Positions 45,278 to 54,736 of a stretch of DNA of 64,000 nt are shown here, piece by piece. The stretch spans positions 2,201,501 to 2,265,500 of the forward strand of contig NZ_CP106679.1 in the NCBI RefSeq assembly GCF_025502585.1, given 5' to 3'. Position 1 is the stretch's first letter, and each line of letters starts with the position of its first letter. The notes below the pieces were generated by a model, which searched no databases, had not been told where the DNA came from, and saw only the letters and a list, made by a program, of their open reading frames with translations. This stretch comes from Reichenbachiella agarivorans. Lineage in GTDB: Bacteria > Bacteroidota > Bacteroidia > Cytophagales > Cyclobacteriaceae. A program made the position numbers and the translations under genes.

Positions 45278-46287
45278 CGTTCTAATGTTTTTTGCCAATT
45301 CCATGAATCTATCAATGCATCTTCCATGGTTAACTCACTTTCCCAGTTCAAGAGTTGTTTTGCTTTGGTAGCATTGGCATAAACTGCTTCCACATCACCA
45401 GCTCTTTTTGGTCCTATTTCGTAATTTAAATTCACGCCCGTAGCTTGTTCAAAAGTCTGTACAAGCTGAAGAACACTGTATCCCACACCTGTTCCTATGT
45501 TGATTGCTGTACATGTGGGTTGTGTTTGTTTAAACAGGTATTCAAAGGCTTTGACATGGGCTTTGGCCAAATCTACTACATGGATATAATCTCGAATGCA
45601 GCTACCATCTACTGTGTTATAGTCGTTTCCAAATACAGTTAACTTCTCGCGGAGACCACATGCAGTTTGTGTGATGAATGGAACCAAATTGCCAGGTACG
45701 CCAAGGGGTAGTTCTCCAATCAAAGAAGAAGAGTGAGCGCCTATTGGATTAAAGTATCTCAATAAGATGCTTTTATAATTTTTTTGAGATTTAATAAAGT
45801 CCTGAATTATAGTTTCACAAAAGATCTTAGTGGATCCATATGGAGACTCAGCTTGCTTTATTGCTGCATTTTCGTCAACAGGTAACATGTCGGGTTCTCC
45901 ATACACGGTACAGGATGATGAAAACACGAGGTTTTGGCAATTATACTTATTAGAAACTTCTAATACGGACAGTAAACTATTGATATTGTTATTGTAGTAT
46001 TTCAATGGAGCTGATACTGATTCTCCTACTGCTTTGTTCGCAGCAAAATGAATGACTCCCTCGATTTTATGTTCTTGAAATACTTGTTCAAGAACATCCT
46101 TATTCGCACAGTCTGCTTGGTAGAACGGGAACTTTGCGCCTGTAATTTCCTCAAGACGATCCTTGATCCAGATTTCTGAATTGTCAAGATTGTCTATAAT
46201 AATAGGTTGTAGGCCAGCTTGAATGAGTTCCACGCAGGTATGGGATCCTATATATCCCATACCTCCGGTCACTAATATATTCTTCAT
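45274..46287 (-). CDS. galE: UDP-glucose 4-epimerase
   Basis: 337 residues. GGMGYIGSHTCVELIQAG binds NAD; VFSSSCTVYGEP and SPYGSTKIFCETII carry the catalytic Ser and Tyr-x3-Lys. VRDYIHVVDLAKAHV-type region appears as CIRDYIHVVDLAKAHVKAF. Interconverts UDP-glucose and UDP-galactose for surface polysaccharide. Its stop overlaps the rfbB start, and ugd lies 2 bp upstream, so the three are one operon. Confidence 0.95.
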   Translation of the reverse strand: MKNILVTGGMGYIGSHTCVELIQAGLQPIIIDNLDNSEIWIKDRLEEITGAKFPFYQADCANKDVLEQVFQEHKIEGVIHFAANKAVGESVSAPLKYYNNNINSLLSVLEVSNKYNCQNLVFSSSCTVYGEPDMLPVDENAAIKQAESPYGSTKIFCETIIQDFIKSQKNYKSILLRYFNPIGAHSSSLIGELPLGVPGNLVPFITQTACGLREKLTVFGNDYNTVDGSCIRDYIHVVDLAKAHVKAFEYLFKQTQPTCTAINIGTGVGYSVLQLVQTFEQATGVNLNYEIGPKRAGDVEAVYANATKAKQLLNWESELTMEDALIDSWNWQKTLER

Positions 46288-46289
46288 GT

Positions 46290-47603
46290 TTAGTTTTTGA
46301 CGGTTGCTCTTCCTATACTATAGTAGGTGAAGCCATTTTCTGCCATGGTTTCAGTATTGTATAGATTACGACCATCAAAGATCACATTGTCCTTGAGCGA
46401 GGATTTGAGTCTGTCAAACTCAGGAGTTCTGAATACTGGCCATTCTGTCATGATTAATAGAGCGTCTGCACCTTCTGCTGCATCGTATTCATCTTTGCAG
46501 AATTCGATACTATCACCAAACTGCTCTTTTACGTTCTCCATGGCTTCTGGATCGTAAGTTTTTATTTTTACACCTGCCTCTAATAGTATCTTGATATTGA
46601 TCAACGCTGGTGCCTCACGTATGTCATCCGTATATGGTTTGAATGCCAATCCCCAAATGGCGAATGTTTTGCCCTTAAGGTTGTCTCCATAATGCTCTTT
46701 CAATCTGTCAATCAATTTGGTTTTCTGTGTCTCGTTTTTAGACATTACCGCATTGAGTATTTCGAAGTTGTAGTTGACTTCTCTGGCTGATTTAGCCAAG
46801 GCTTGTACGTCTTTAGGGAAACAGCTGCCACCATATCCAATGCCTGCAAAAAGGAATCTTTTCCCAATTCTGGAGTCAGTACCTACACCTTTTCTCACCA
46901 TATCTACATCCGCACCTACTAGTTCGCACATGTTGGCGATCTCGTTCATGAATGTGATTTTAGTTGCTAGGAATGAATTGGCTGCATATTTTGTTAATTC
47001 TGCAGATTTTTCATCCATGGTTATGATTGGGTTTCCTTGACGTACCAATGGTGCATATAGCTCTTCCATGATTTTTTTAGCCTTCTCAGACCTGGTTCCA
47101 ATGACCACTCTGTCTGGCTTCATGAAGTCATCTACAGCCACACCTTCTCTAAGGAACTCTGGGTTTGAAACTACGCTAAACTCTACTTTGGCATGTTCTG
47201 CAATCTTTGCAGTGACTCGGTCTGCTGTTCCGACAGGGACAGTGCTTTTGTCTACTATGACAGTGTATTGCTCCAAAAGTGGACCCAATTCTTCAGCAAC
47301 TCCCAATATGTATCTTAAATCAGCACTCCCATCTTCTCCGGGAGGTGTAGGTAGGGCAAGAAATATAATTTTAGCACCTTTGATGCCTTCTTTCAAGTTA
47401 GTAGTAAAATCTAATCTGCCTTGTTTGATATTTCGTTCAAACAAAACATCTAGACCAGGCTCATATATTGGCATGATCTTGTTTTTTAGTTTCTCTACTT
47501 TTTTTACATCAATATCAATGCAAGTGACGTGGTTACCAGTTTCTGCGAAACATGTGCCAGTAACGAGTCCAACGTATCCTGTTCCTACTACAGCTATTTT
47601 CAT
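46290..47603 (-). CDS. UDP-glucose 6-dehydrogenase
   Basis: 437 residues. GTGYVGLVTGTCFAETGNHV is the N-terminal NAD-binding motif; the catalytic cysteine is in FAGIGYGGSCFPKDVQALAK (about residue 260); the C-terminal domain has WGLAFKPYTDDIREAP and FDGRNLY. Oxidises UDP-glucose to UDP-glucuronate, a precursor of acidic polysaccharides. It heads the ugd-galE-rfbB unit. A minus-strand TAGATTTG (complement of 47632-47639) upstream resembles a -7 element. Confidence 0.95.
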   Translation of the reverse strand: MKIAVVGTGYVGLVTGTCFAETGNHVTCIDIDVKKVEKLKNKIMPIYEPGLDVLFERNIKQGRLDFTTNLKEGIKGAKIIFLALPTPPGEDGSADLRYILGVAEELGPLLEQYTVIVDKSTVPVGTADRVTAKIAEHAKVEFSVVSNPEFLREGVAVDDFMKPDRVVIGTRSEKAKKIMEELYAPLVRQGNPIITMDEKSAELTKYAANSFLATKITFMNEIANMCELVGADVDMVRKGVGTDSRIGKRFLFAGIGYGGSCFPKDVQALAKSAREVNYNFEILNAVMSKNETQKTKLIDRLKEHYGDNLKGKTFAIWGLAFKPYTDDIREAPALINIKILLEAGVKIKTYDPEAMENVKEQFGDSIEFCKDEYDAAEGADALLIMTEWPVFRTPEFDRLKSSLKDNVIFDGRNLYNTETMAENGFTYYSIGRATVKN

Positions 47604-47817
47604 AATTTAAAGTTAGTTCAATTTAATGGTGCAAATCTAAGACTTATGGCGATAACGAAGGGGCTTTTTTAATGAAAAGTAGACAAGATGATTTGAAGAT
47701 AGAAATAGCAAGAAATATCTAATAAGGATGTTGTTTTAGTTAAAAAATTATGTCTTATTTAAAGTGCGAATTGTTAAAAACAATTTTACATTATCAATTG
47801 ATAATCAACATTATAAA

Positions 47818-48984
47818 ATGATAGATAATAGCGAAAATACGCCAAAGGTTGTTGCTGAAAATTGTCTTATGATCTCTGAAATGATCAAAGACTTTTGTGA
47901 GCGCGAAATTGCACCTAATATGATGGATTGGGACGAGACCCAAAAATTTCCTGTAGAGGTGTTTAGGAAAATGGGGAAGTTAGGGTTGATGGGTGTCTTG
48001 GTTCCTGATGAGTATGGAGGGTCAGGATTCGGTTACCATGAGTATGTGACGGTAGTTTCTGAAATAGCTAAAGTTGATGGGTCTATTGGTCTTTCAGTTG
48101 CAGCACATAACTCACTCTGTACGGGTCACATACTACAGTTTGGCTCGGAAGAACAAAAAAAACGTTGGCTACCGAAATTGGCCACAGGTCAATGGATCGG
48201 TGCTTGGGGACTGACCGAACCTAATACAGGGTCAGATGCTGGCAATATGATGACAGTCGCCAAGCCAGATGGGGATCATTGGGTGATCAATGGGACAAAA
48301 AATTTCATTACACATGGTTTGAGTGGAGATGTAGCGGTTGTCATGACCAGAACTGGGGATCCAGGGGATTCACATGGCATGACGGCATTTGTGGTAGAGC
48401 GCGGCACTCCTGGATTCTCAGGAGGTAAGAAGGAAAACAAGCTAGGGATGCGAGCTTCCGAAACGGCAGAGATGATATTTGAAGATTGTCGAGTATCAAA
48501 GGAGAATATTTTGGGTGAAGTTGGAGAAGGTTTTGTACAAGCACTTAAAATATTAGATGGAGGCAGGATTTCGATCGCAGCTTTGGGTCTAGGTATTGCT
48601 CAAGGTGCATTGGACGCTGCAATTGTATATGCGCAGGAGAGAAAGCAGTTCAATCAAGAGATAGCCAAGTTTCAAGGGATATCTTTCAAAATAGCGGACA
48701 TGGTTACTCAGGTCAAGGCATCACGGTTGCTGATCAAAGAAGCCGCAGAACTCAAAAATCAAGGGAAAAATGTAAATCAAGAGTCTGCCATGGCAAAACT
48801 TCATTCATCAGAAACGGCAGTTTCGGTAGCCAATGATGCGGTGCAAATATTTGGAGGATATGGATATGTGAAGGATTATCCAGTGGAAAAATTTTATAGA
48901 GACGCCAAGTTGTGTACGATAGGAGAAGGGACTTCTGAGATACAAAAACTGGTAATTTCTCGCACTTTGTTTGATAGGTTGTAA
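47818..48984 (+). CDS. Acyl-CoA dehydrogenase
   Basis: 388 residues from ATG 47818 (MIDNSENTPKVVAEN); an upstream in-frame GTG at 47764 adds a non-conserved, AT-rich stretch. WGLTEPNTGSDAGNMMTVA is the FAD-binding segment; KLGMRASETAEMIFEDCRV and GQGALDAAIVYAQERKQF-like (GIAQGALDAAIVYAQERKQF) follow; the catalytic glutamate is in CTIGEGTSEIQKL near the C-terminus. It introduces the 2,3-double bond into acyl-CoA in fatty acid or branched-chain oxidation. No electron-transfer flavoprotein genes adjoin. Confidence 0.94.
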   Translation: MIDNSENTPKVVAENCLMISEMIKDFCEREIAPNMMDWDETQKFPVEVFRKMGKLGLMGVLVPDEYGGSGFGYHEYVTVVSEIAKVDGSIGLSVAAHNSLCTGHILQFGSEEQKKRWLPKLATGQWIGAWGLTEPNTGSDAGNMMTVAKPDGDHWVINGTKNFITHGLSGDVAVVMTRTGDPGDSHGMTAFVVERGTPGFSGGKKENKLGMRASETAEMIFEDCRVSKENILGEVGEGFVQALKILDGGRISIAALGLGIAQGALDAAIVYAQERKQFNQEIAKFQGISFKIADMVTQVKASRLLIKEAAELKNQGKNVNQESAMAKLHSSETAVSVANDAVQIFGGYGYVKDYPVEKFYRDAKLCTIGEGTSEIQKLVISRTLFDRL

Positions 48985-49010
48985 TTAAAAATGAAATTAA
49001 CCGCGCAAGC

Positions 49011-49042
49011 TTTGGTATTTTCTTCTATGCTACATAAATTTG
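49011..49042 (+). promoter_or_regulatory. Promoter for rpsU
   Basis: TTTG (49011-49014), 20-bp spacer, TAAATTTG (49035-49042): a full match to the Bacteroidota consensus, 24 bp before the rpsU ATG. Confidence 0.8.
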
Positions 49043-49066
49043 CGCTCCCTTTGAAAATAAGAAATT

Positions 49067-49261
49067 ATGTTAATTATAAACGTTAAAGAAAACGAATCAA
49101 TAGACAAGGCTCTTAAGAGATTCAAAAAGAAGTTTGAAAAAACTGGTGTTTTGAAAGAATTGAGATCAAGAGGTCATTTTGAAAAACCATCAATTACGAG
49201 AAGAACTCAATTGATTAGAGCTGCTTACAAGCAGAAAATGTTTGCAGAAGAAAACTACTAA
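49067..49261 (+). CDS. rpsU: Small ribosomal subunit protein bS21
   Basis: 64 residues. [20 protein letters not shown] and the basic [20 protein letters not shown] form the whole protein, standard for bS21. In Bacteroidota bS21 helps sequester the 16S anti-Shine-Dalgarno sequence, which fits the lack of strong ribosome-binding sites across this window. First gene of rpsU-xerC-hpf. Confidence 0.97.
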   Translation: MLIINVKENESIDKALKRFKKKFEKTGVLKELRSRGHFEKPSITRRTQLIRAAYKQKMFAEENY

Positions 49262-49325
49262 GACTAGTAGTTATTCTCAGTGGTTTTTGATAAGTTAGTA
49301 TTACCTTAAAGTTAAGGTAATACTA

Positions 49326-50195
49326 ATGATAGAACCCTTTACAAAATACCTTCTCAACGAGAAAAGATACAGTAAGCATACTGTACAATCCTATGAAATT
49401 GATCTTCTTCAATTTCAAAGTTTCCTTGAAAATTGTGACGAAAGTATCACTACTGCCAATAGCAAGAATTTGCGAGCTTGGGTGGTGTCTTTAATTGAGG
49501 CTAAAATTAGCTCACGGTCTGTCAATAGGAAGATTGCGTCTTTGCGGTCATTCTACAAGTTTTTATTGAAGAGAGAATTGGTGTCTGAGAACCCAGCAAC
49601 CAAATTAAAACCTCTCAAAACCCCCAAAGCACTTCCTGAATTTGTTCAAAAATCTGACATGGACATCCTTCTCGACCATGTTGAGTTTGGAGATGATTTT
49701 GCAGGAATTAGAGATAAAGTAACCATTGATTTGCTCTACGGTACAGGTATGCGTCTGTCCGAATTGATCAATCTAAAAATCTCAGATATTGATTTTTATG
49801 GGGGTACTATCAAGGTGCTGGGCAAAAGAAATAAAGAGAGACTAATTCCTTTGTCTAAAGACAACATCACTTTGCTGAGGTCGTATATTAAGACTAAGGA
49901 AGATGCCAGTTATCATAGTCATTTTTTGATATTGACGGATGCAGGTAGTCAGGCCTATCCCATGATGATCAATAGGTTGGTGAAAAAATATCTAAACCAC
50001 ATATCAAAAGTATATAAGAAAAGCCCACATGTATTGCGACATACGTTTGCGACACATTTATTAGATAATGGTGCAGATCTTAATGCTGTCAAGGAGTTAC
50101 TAGGACATGCTAGCCTTGCTGCCACACAGGTCTACACACACAACTCTTTGGAGAAGCTCAAATCAACCTTCGATTTGGCACATCCAAAGGCATAA
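49326..50195 (+). CDS. xerC: Tyrosine recombinase XerC/XerD family
   Basis: 289 residues. An N-terminal SAM-like domain (FTKYLLNEKRYSKHTVQSYE) is followed by the catalytic domain: Arg in LLYGTGMRLSELINL, Lys in VLGKRNKERLIPL, His-x-x-Arg in SPHVLRHTFATHLL, His in KELLGHASLAATQVYTH and Tyr in the same last segment. XerC/D resolves chromosome dimers at dif. The rpsU-xerC-hpf order is characteristic of Bacteroidota. A dif site is not visible in this window. Confidence 0.93.
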   Translation: MIEPFTKYLLNEKRYSKHTVQSYEIDLLQFQSFLENCDESITTANSKNLRAWVVSLIEAKISSRSVNRKIASLRSFYKFLLKRELVSENPATKLKPLKTPKALPEFVQKSDMDILLDHVEFGDDFAGIRDKVTIDLLYGTGMRLSELINLKISDIDFYGGTIKVLGKRNKERLIPLSKDNITLLRSYIKTKEDASYHSHFLILTDAGSQAYPMMINRLVKKYLNHISKVYKKSPHVLRHTFATHLLDNGADLNAVKELLGHASLAATQVYTHNSLEKLKSTFDLAHPKA

Positions 50196-50225
50196 AATAA
50201 TTGTTTAATTTTAAATTTTAATCTT

Positions 50226-50528
50226 ATGAAGTTACAAATGCATTCCATTCATTTTGACGCGGATCAAAAATTGGTAAATTTCATCCAAAAGAAGGCAGAC
50301 AAACTTGAAACATTTTATGATCGAATAGTCGATGGTGAAGTGATCTTAAAAGTGGAGAACGATGATTCGAGGGAGAATAAGATTATTGAAATAAAACTGA
50401 ATATACCAGGAGCTCAGTTATTTGCGAAAAAGCAATCAAAGTCATTTGAGGCTGGTACTGATGATGCAATTGAGTCATTGAGAAGACAGCTTAAAAAGAG
50501 AAAAGAAAAGATGGCTGCTCAATTTTAA
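50226..50528 (+). CDS. hpf: Ribosome hibernation promoting factor (short HPF/RaiA)
   Basis: 100 residues. MKLQMHSIHFDADQKLVNFI, then KADKLETFYDRIVDGEVILK and QLFAKKQSKSFEAGTDDAIE match the short HPF family, ending in the basic QLKKRKEK tail. It binds the 30S decoding region and stabilises inactive ribosomes in stationary phase. A strong terminator follows directly. Confidence 0.93.
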   Translation: MKLQMHSIHFDADQKLVNFIQKKADKLETFYDRIVDGEVILKVENDDSRENKIIEIKLNIPGAQLFAKKQSKSFEAGTDDAIESLRRQLKKRKEKMAAQF

Positions 50529-50543
50529 GATAGAATAAGGTAC

Positions 50544-50579
50544 AAAAAAACCTGATAGCGAGAGTTATCAGGTTTTTTT
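50544..50579. terminator. Terminator after hpf
   Basis: AAAAAAACCTGATA (50544-50557) pairs with TATCAGGTTTTTTT (50566-50579), loop GCGAGAGT. It ends the rpsU-xerC-hpf unit and, read leftward, the convergent DUF4412-like gene. Confidence 0.9.
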
Positions 50580-50597
50580 GTGCCTATACTAATATGG

Positions 50598-51410
50598 TTA
50601 CTTTTCGAATTGCTTTTGCATATTGATGGTTTTTCTGGCGTAACCACTAGGGATACTAAACTGCGACTCATCAATTGGAGATTCAGTGATGCTTTGTACC
50701 AATGTCTCACTGTTGGCCTCACCTCCATCGTATGAGATGGTACGTACAGGTAATCCTGTTTTGAGAATTGGACTATTTTCATCAAAACTAATGGCTGACA
50801 TGGACTGGTTAGTAGGTAGCATAGATGCGACTTCTTGCAAGTTTTCTTTGAAGAAGTCTACTAGGCTTTTCATCACTGAGAATTTACTCTCATCGATACC
50901 AATACTTTGAAACGAAGCGATGTTCAACTCAAGGATCTTTTCGTTATCAGCAGTGCCGTTGTATTTTTTTGTGTCCCAATTACTCACTTTTGCGTCCCCT
51001 ATGAGAGAGTAGTCAATGGGACTTTCGGCATTGGGGTTTAATATTTTGTCAAGTTTCTTTTGTTGATCTTCTGGCATTTGTGAAGAGAATTGTTTCATCA
51101 TTTGCACAATCATTTTTAACTGTTCTTTGAGCTGTCTAAGCGTAGGTTCATCAAATTGATAATACTCCTTTTTTCGATTGTCAATGAAGGTGAAAATCTC
51201 TTTCTCCGCATCGAAAATCATGCTACTGTTGTCATTGCCCGAATTTTCTATTTTGAGCATGCTGGAAGTAAGATATAACTTCGAAGTAGTCACTTGATTG
51301 GATGATAAATCCTTTGATTTGGAAATAATCAATACTCCATCTGTAGCATAGCTATTGATGCTGTTTGTGAATATAGTAAGGATGAACAGTACTTTGAATA
51401 TTGCTTTCAT
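50598..51410 (-). CDS. DUF4412-like exported protein
   Basis: 270 residues from ATG 51410, giving signal peptide MKAIFKVLFILTIFTNSINS. Upstream in-frame codons (to 51620) lack protein character. The strand pattern MIFDAEKEIFTFIDNRKKEY and the later GLPVRTISYDGGEANSE match DUF4412, a LolA/LolB-like fold that binds lipid or small ligands in the periplasm. Its partner is probably the lipoprotein gene 7 bp upstream on the same strand. Confidence 0.72.
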   Translation of the reverse strand: MKAIFKVLFILTIFTNSINSYATDGVLIISKSKDLSSNQVTTSKLYLTSSMLKIENSGNDNSSMIFDAEKEIFTFIDNRKKEYYQFDEPTLRQLKEQLKMIVQMMKQFSSQMPEDQQKKLDKILNPNAESPIDYSLIGDAKVSNWDTKKYNGTADNEKILELNIASFQSIGIDESKFSVMKSLVDFFKENLQEVASMLPTNQSMSAISFDENSPILKTGLPVRTISYDGGEANSETLVQSITESPIDESQFSIPSGYARKTINMQKQFEK

Positions 51411-51417
51411 ACTTGTT

Positions 51418-52200
51418 TTAGTCAATTTGTAGTGTGTTAAAAGTGTTTGTTGGAACAGTGGACAATACCTCAATATTAGACAATTGCTTGTCTCCTCTTG
51501 TATTGGATAATAGAATTTCTCCTTGCTTCTGGTAATCAGCCCAGGTAGTTGTATATGTAGGTTCAGTGTAGCTTCCGTCTGGGTAAAAGGCCCATTGAGA
51601 TACCAGGTTCGTTCCTGCATCTACCCAAATATCATAAACATTCCCTAAGGTTTCGCTAGTGTTTTCAAATACCAATTGGAGTTTTTGAACATCACGTCCG
51701 TCTGAGGTTGTGTCTTCACCTAAGTAGTACAGAGTCACTCCGTTGTCTTTTAATTTGTAAGGCATAATTAACCAATATGAATCGTTGATCCAGATGTCTT
51801 TGGCAATGCTCAAATACTTTGCCAAGCTATCCGATTCAGTCATTACTTGACCATCTTTATAAATTTTACCAGTCAAATCATTGATATTGACTAAATATAC
51901 ATCTTCATTGTCGAGAAAATCAATTCTAACGTCTCCATTGTGTTTATCCCAAGTCAGCGTTCTGTTGTCAAAATGAGTCCACTTGAGATATTGGGTTTTG
52001 TCCCACGCTTTGCGGCCACCCATGGCAGCCATGACTTTGTCAGCGACAAATATGGCTATTGGGTCAGATCCTTCAATATTGAAACCCGGCATTGGTTCGT
52101 TGATGTCCTCAATGGCTGTTGATGTTTCGACATTGTTCTTGGGTTGAGAACATGCCCAACATAGGATAAGTATGAGAACAGTGTATCGTTGTATCATCAA
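51418..52200 (-). CDS. Lipoprotein of the LolA-like/DUF6503-type superfamily
   Basis: 260 residues. Signal ends ILCWACSQ with the lipobox cysteine near residue 17. The rest is a single beta-rich domain: WDKTQYLKWTHFDNRTLTWD, IWINDSYWLIMPYKLKDNGV, VYDIWVDAGTNLVSQWAFY, typical of Bacteroidota lipoproteins with a LolA-like convex beta-sheet. Likely outer-membrane associated. Paired with the DUF4412-like gene 7 bp downstream, suggesting a shared envelope task such as lipid or lipoprotein handling. Confidence 0.68.
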   Translation of the reverse strand: MMIQRYTVLILILCWACSQPKNNVETSTAIEDINEPMPGFNIEGSDPIAIFVADKVMAAMGGRKAWDKTQYLKWTHFDNRTLTWDKHNGDVRIDFLDNEDVYLVNINDLTGKIYKDGQVMTESDSLAKYLSIAKDIWINDSYWLIMPYKLKDNGVTLYYLGEDTTSDGRDVQKLQLVFENTSETLGNVYDIWVDAGTNLVSQWAFYPDGSYTEPTYTTTWADYQKQGEILLSNTRGDKQLSNIEVLSTVPTNTFNTLQID

Positions 52201-52225
52201 TTTGGTGTTTGATTCCCGAAAGATA

Positions 52226-53266
52226 TCATAAATTGTACAAATCTGGTTTTTTGATAAGCATCCATAAGCTGACTTTTACAATTTCCCCCATGTTTTTACA
52301 TTTCATGAACTTCTTTTCGTTGTAAAATTCTGCCAAATCATTCTTGAGAGAAAGAACATTTTCTGGTAGGGAGATGGTGTCTTTCATCATCACGCGTAGC
52401 AAATCAGCGACGCGATGACGCTCTACTCTGAGTCGGTTGGTGATCAGTGCTCTTTCTTCTTTTTGGTATTGGCGCACTGTTTCTGGAGTCATGTGTTTGA
52501 GACCCATTTCAATCAATGCATTGTTTTGTTTGAAGTATTGAGGAAGGTAAATGCTGCGTCGGCCTTCGTAAGATTGTTGATCAAAATCGATCGCTCTCAA
52601 GCGGTAGGATACCTCTTCGAAATCTGGTGTAATGTTGACTACAAAATTGCTCGAATGCATGTCACCTAGCAATTGTACAAAACATCGTTCGTTGAATTTT
52701 ACAAATTCCTTGGCAAGTCTGATTTGATTGATGCCTTTATCTTGTAGGTGGCTTTTTATGAATTGATCACCTGGTATTCCTGCTATGTGCTCTTCTATCA
52801 AGGTATGTTTGTATGCGCCATAGCTGATTCTGTTGGGCGACAAAAGGTGTTCTAATTCTAGACCATAAATCCTAGAAGCGTCAGCATTTTTGACATAGAA
52901 ATAATCGAAGTTGTCATTGATTTGATTGACAATTCGGATGCGAAATGGTTTGGTGTTTCCGTATTGGCAGATGTCCACTCTGTCAATAACCAAGTGATCC
53001 ATGACGCTCAAGTCACCATCAGATTTGAGTACAGAGTATATTTTTTTAAGGTTGTAGTAGATGGATTGCATATCCGATTGAGGATAAAAAACCGTCTCCC
53101 ATAGCGTGTCTTTACCAGTCTTGTCATAGAGAGGTATGGCATTGTCGTAACGTAAGAGGTCTGTGTACTCGATGGGTACATTGATTGCTCTTTGGTACTT
53201 TTGCAAATACCGTAGGAGGTCAGGACTCACCTTGAATGCTATCTTTTTCTTACTGATTATTGCCAT
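52226..53266 (-). CDS. Kinase-like protein (aminoglycoside-phosphotransferase-like fold), unknown substrate
   Basis: 346 residues. The catalytic loop LLGDMHSSNFVV (about residues 212-223) has the GDxHxxN pattern of APH/choline kinases, and RAIDFDQQSY supplies the metal-binding aspartates (DFD where APH has D-x-D). The N-lobe has LIEEHIAGIPGD as a candidate hinge. The first ~150 residues lack the usual kinase glycine loop, so it may be a diverged or atypical kinase. No operon partner: convergent context and 93 bp to the next gene. Substrate unknown; it could phosphorylate a lipid, sugar or protein. Confidence 0.55.
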   Translation of the reverse strand: MAIISKKKIAFKVSPDLLRYLQKYQRAINVPIEYTDLLRYDNAIPLYDKTGKDTLWETVFYPQSDMQSIYYNLKKIYSVLKSDGDLSVMDHLVIDRVDICQYGNTKPFRIRIVNQINDNFDYFYVKNADASRIYGLELEHLLSPNRISYGAYKHTLIEEHIAGIPGDQFIKSHLQDKGINQIRLAKEFVKFNERCFVQLLGDMHSSNFVVNITPDFEEVSYRLRAIDFDQQSYEGRRSIYLPQYFKQNNALIEMGLKHMTPETVRQYQKEERALITNRLRVERHRVADLLRVMMKDTISLPENVLSLKNDLAEFYNEKKFMKCKNMGEIVKVSLWMLIKKPDLYNL

Positions 53267-53359
53267 GAGTGAAATTGAGCTAGAAGTTCAATCAGATTGA
53301 GACTTATTATATTCCTATGCAATAGCTAATATAACACCTTCACAGCGCAATGAGATGGA

Positions 53360-54736
53360 CTAGTCTTTGAATACCAAAGAAAATTCAGTGCCTTGGTCTA
53401 TGATGCTGCTGACAGTAATATTGCCATTATGTTTTCTCATGATTTGTTTGGAAAGACTGAGACCTATGCCTGATCCAGATTTTTTGGTGGTGAAAAATGG
53501 GATAAATATTTTATTGATAGCTTCTCCTTCGATCCCTGTGCCATTGTCTCGGATGGATATAAATGTCTGCTTGTACTCGTTGTATCCTACTCGGATGTGA
53601 ATTTCTTTTTTCTTATTGTTTTCTGGGTTTTCTTCCAATGCTTGCATGGCATTTGTCAGCAGGTTGATAATTACTTGTTCTATTTGCTCACGATCTGCAG
53701 AGATGCAGATATCTGCAGGCTGTATCTCAGTAGAGACAATGATGTTTTGATCCTGAATGTCACGGCGCAGGAGTGTCAAAATGGTTTGAAAAAGCTCAGT
53801 GATTGAAATCGATGATCTTTTTGGAATAGGGATTCTGGTTAGATTTCTAAAGTCACTGACGAATTTGATAAGACTTTCGCTTCGTCTATGTATGGTTTGA
53901 ACCGCCATGTGAAAATCTTGAATGTCGTCCTTTGATATTTCTTTGACATTGAAATTCTCATCAATGACCTGTTCTAGGTTGGATTCTACGGTAGCTGCCA
54001 AGGAAGAGATTGGGGTGACTGAATTCATGATCTCGTGAGTTAAAACCCGAATCAGGTTTTGCCAGGCATCCATTTCCTTTTCATCTAGTTCACTTTTGAT
54101 ATTTTGTATGGAGACCAACTTGAACTCTTCGTCTCTTCTGACAAGTTGAATCGCATAGACTGATAGCTGGATTTCCTCTCCTTTTTTGTTGATTTTAATC
54201 AAATCTCTCCCTCCTGTTTGGAGGTCTTTGAGACTGTTGACCAACTCCGGGTTCAAATCTGATAGGTCATCTATGTTGCGTACTTGATCCATGTCCAGCA
54301 GAGACTTGGCTGCCGCATTGATAATCTGAATTTTGCCCTCTTTGTTGAACGTAATGATGCCAATACCGACATGCTGAACAATGGTTCTGAGGTACTGGTA
54401 TTGTGCTTCCTTTTCTGTGCGAATCTCTCTGAATTTTTTGATCACCATATTGAATCTATCATATAGGTCATCCTGAGAAGTACCCGTACGTTTCGTTGTA
54501 TAGGTTTGAGTAAAATCGTCGTATTTGATAGAATCCAAGAAATGAACAAACTCCACATTTGATTTGTCCAAATACTTGATCAAAGCATAGCCTTGAGAGA
54601 CAAATGCGATGAGCAACAATATCTTGGTGAGCGAGTAGGAGTCCGAATAGAATGCGTTGACGAGTAAAATACTGGTCAACAGTACGAGCCCCACCCTGAT
54701 GGCGATAGAGGTTTTGAAGTTGCTATTAAAGCCCAT
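53360..54736 (-). CDS. NtrB-like membrane sensor histidine kinase
   Basis: 458 residues. Two transmembrane helices (about 12-28 and 34-52) with a minimal loop, then a PAS domain (IVQHVGIGIITFNKEGKIQ), an H-box RVLTHEIMNSVTPISSLAAT (His about residue 240), N-box VIINLLTNAMQALEENP, G1 DNGTGI and G2 GSGIGLSLSKQIM. The stop of the upstream sigma-54 regulator overlaps this start by 11 bp, so the two are a coupled two-component pair. Confidence 0.92.
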   Translation of the reverse strand: MGFNSNFKTSIAIRVGLVLLTSILLVNAFYSDSYSLTKILLLIAFVSQGYALIKYLDKSNVEFVHFLDSIKYDDFTQTYTTKRTGTSQDDLYDRFNMVIKKFREIRTEKEAQYQYLRTIVQHVGIGIITFNKEGKIQIINAAAKSLLDMDQVRNIDDLSDLNPELVNSLKDLQTGGRDLIKINKKGEEIQLSVYAIQLVRRDEEFKLVSIQNIKSELDEKEMDAWQNLIRVLTHEIMNSVTPISSLAATVESNLEQVIDENFNVKEISKDDIQDFHMAVQTIHRRSESLIKFVSDFRNLTRIPIPKRSSISITELFQTILTLLRRDIQDQNIIVSTEIQPADICISADREQIEQVIINLLTNAMQALEENPENNKKKEIHIRVGYNEYKQTFISIRDNGTGIEGEAINKIFIPFFTTKKSGSGIGLSLSKQIMRKHNGNITVSSIIDQGTEFSLVFKD

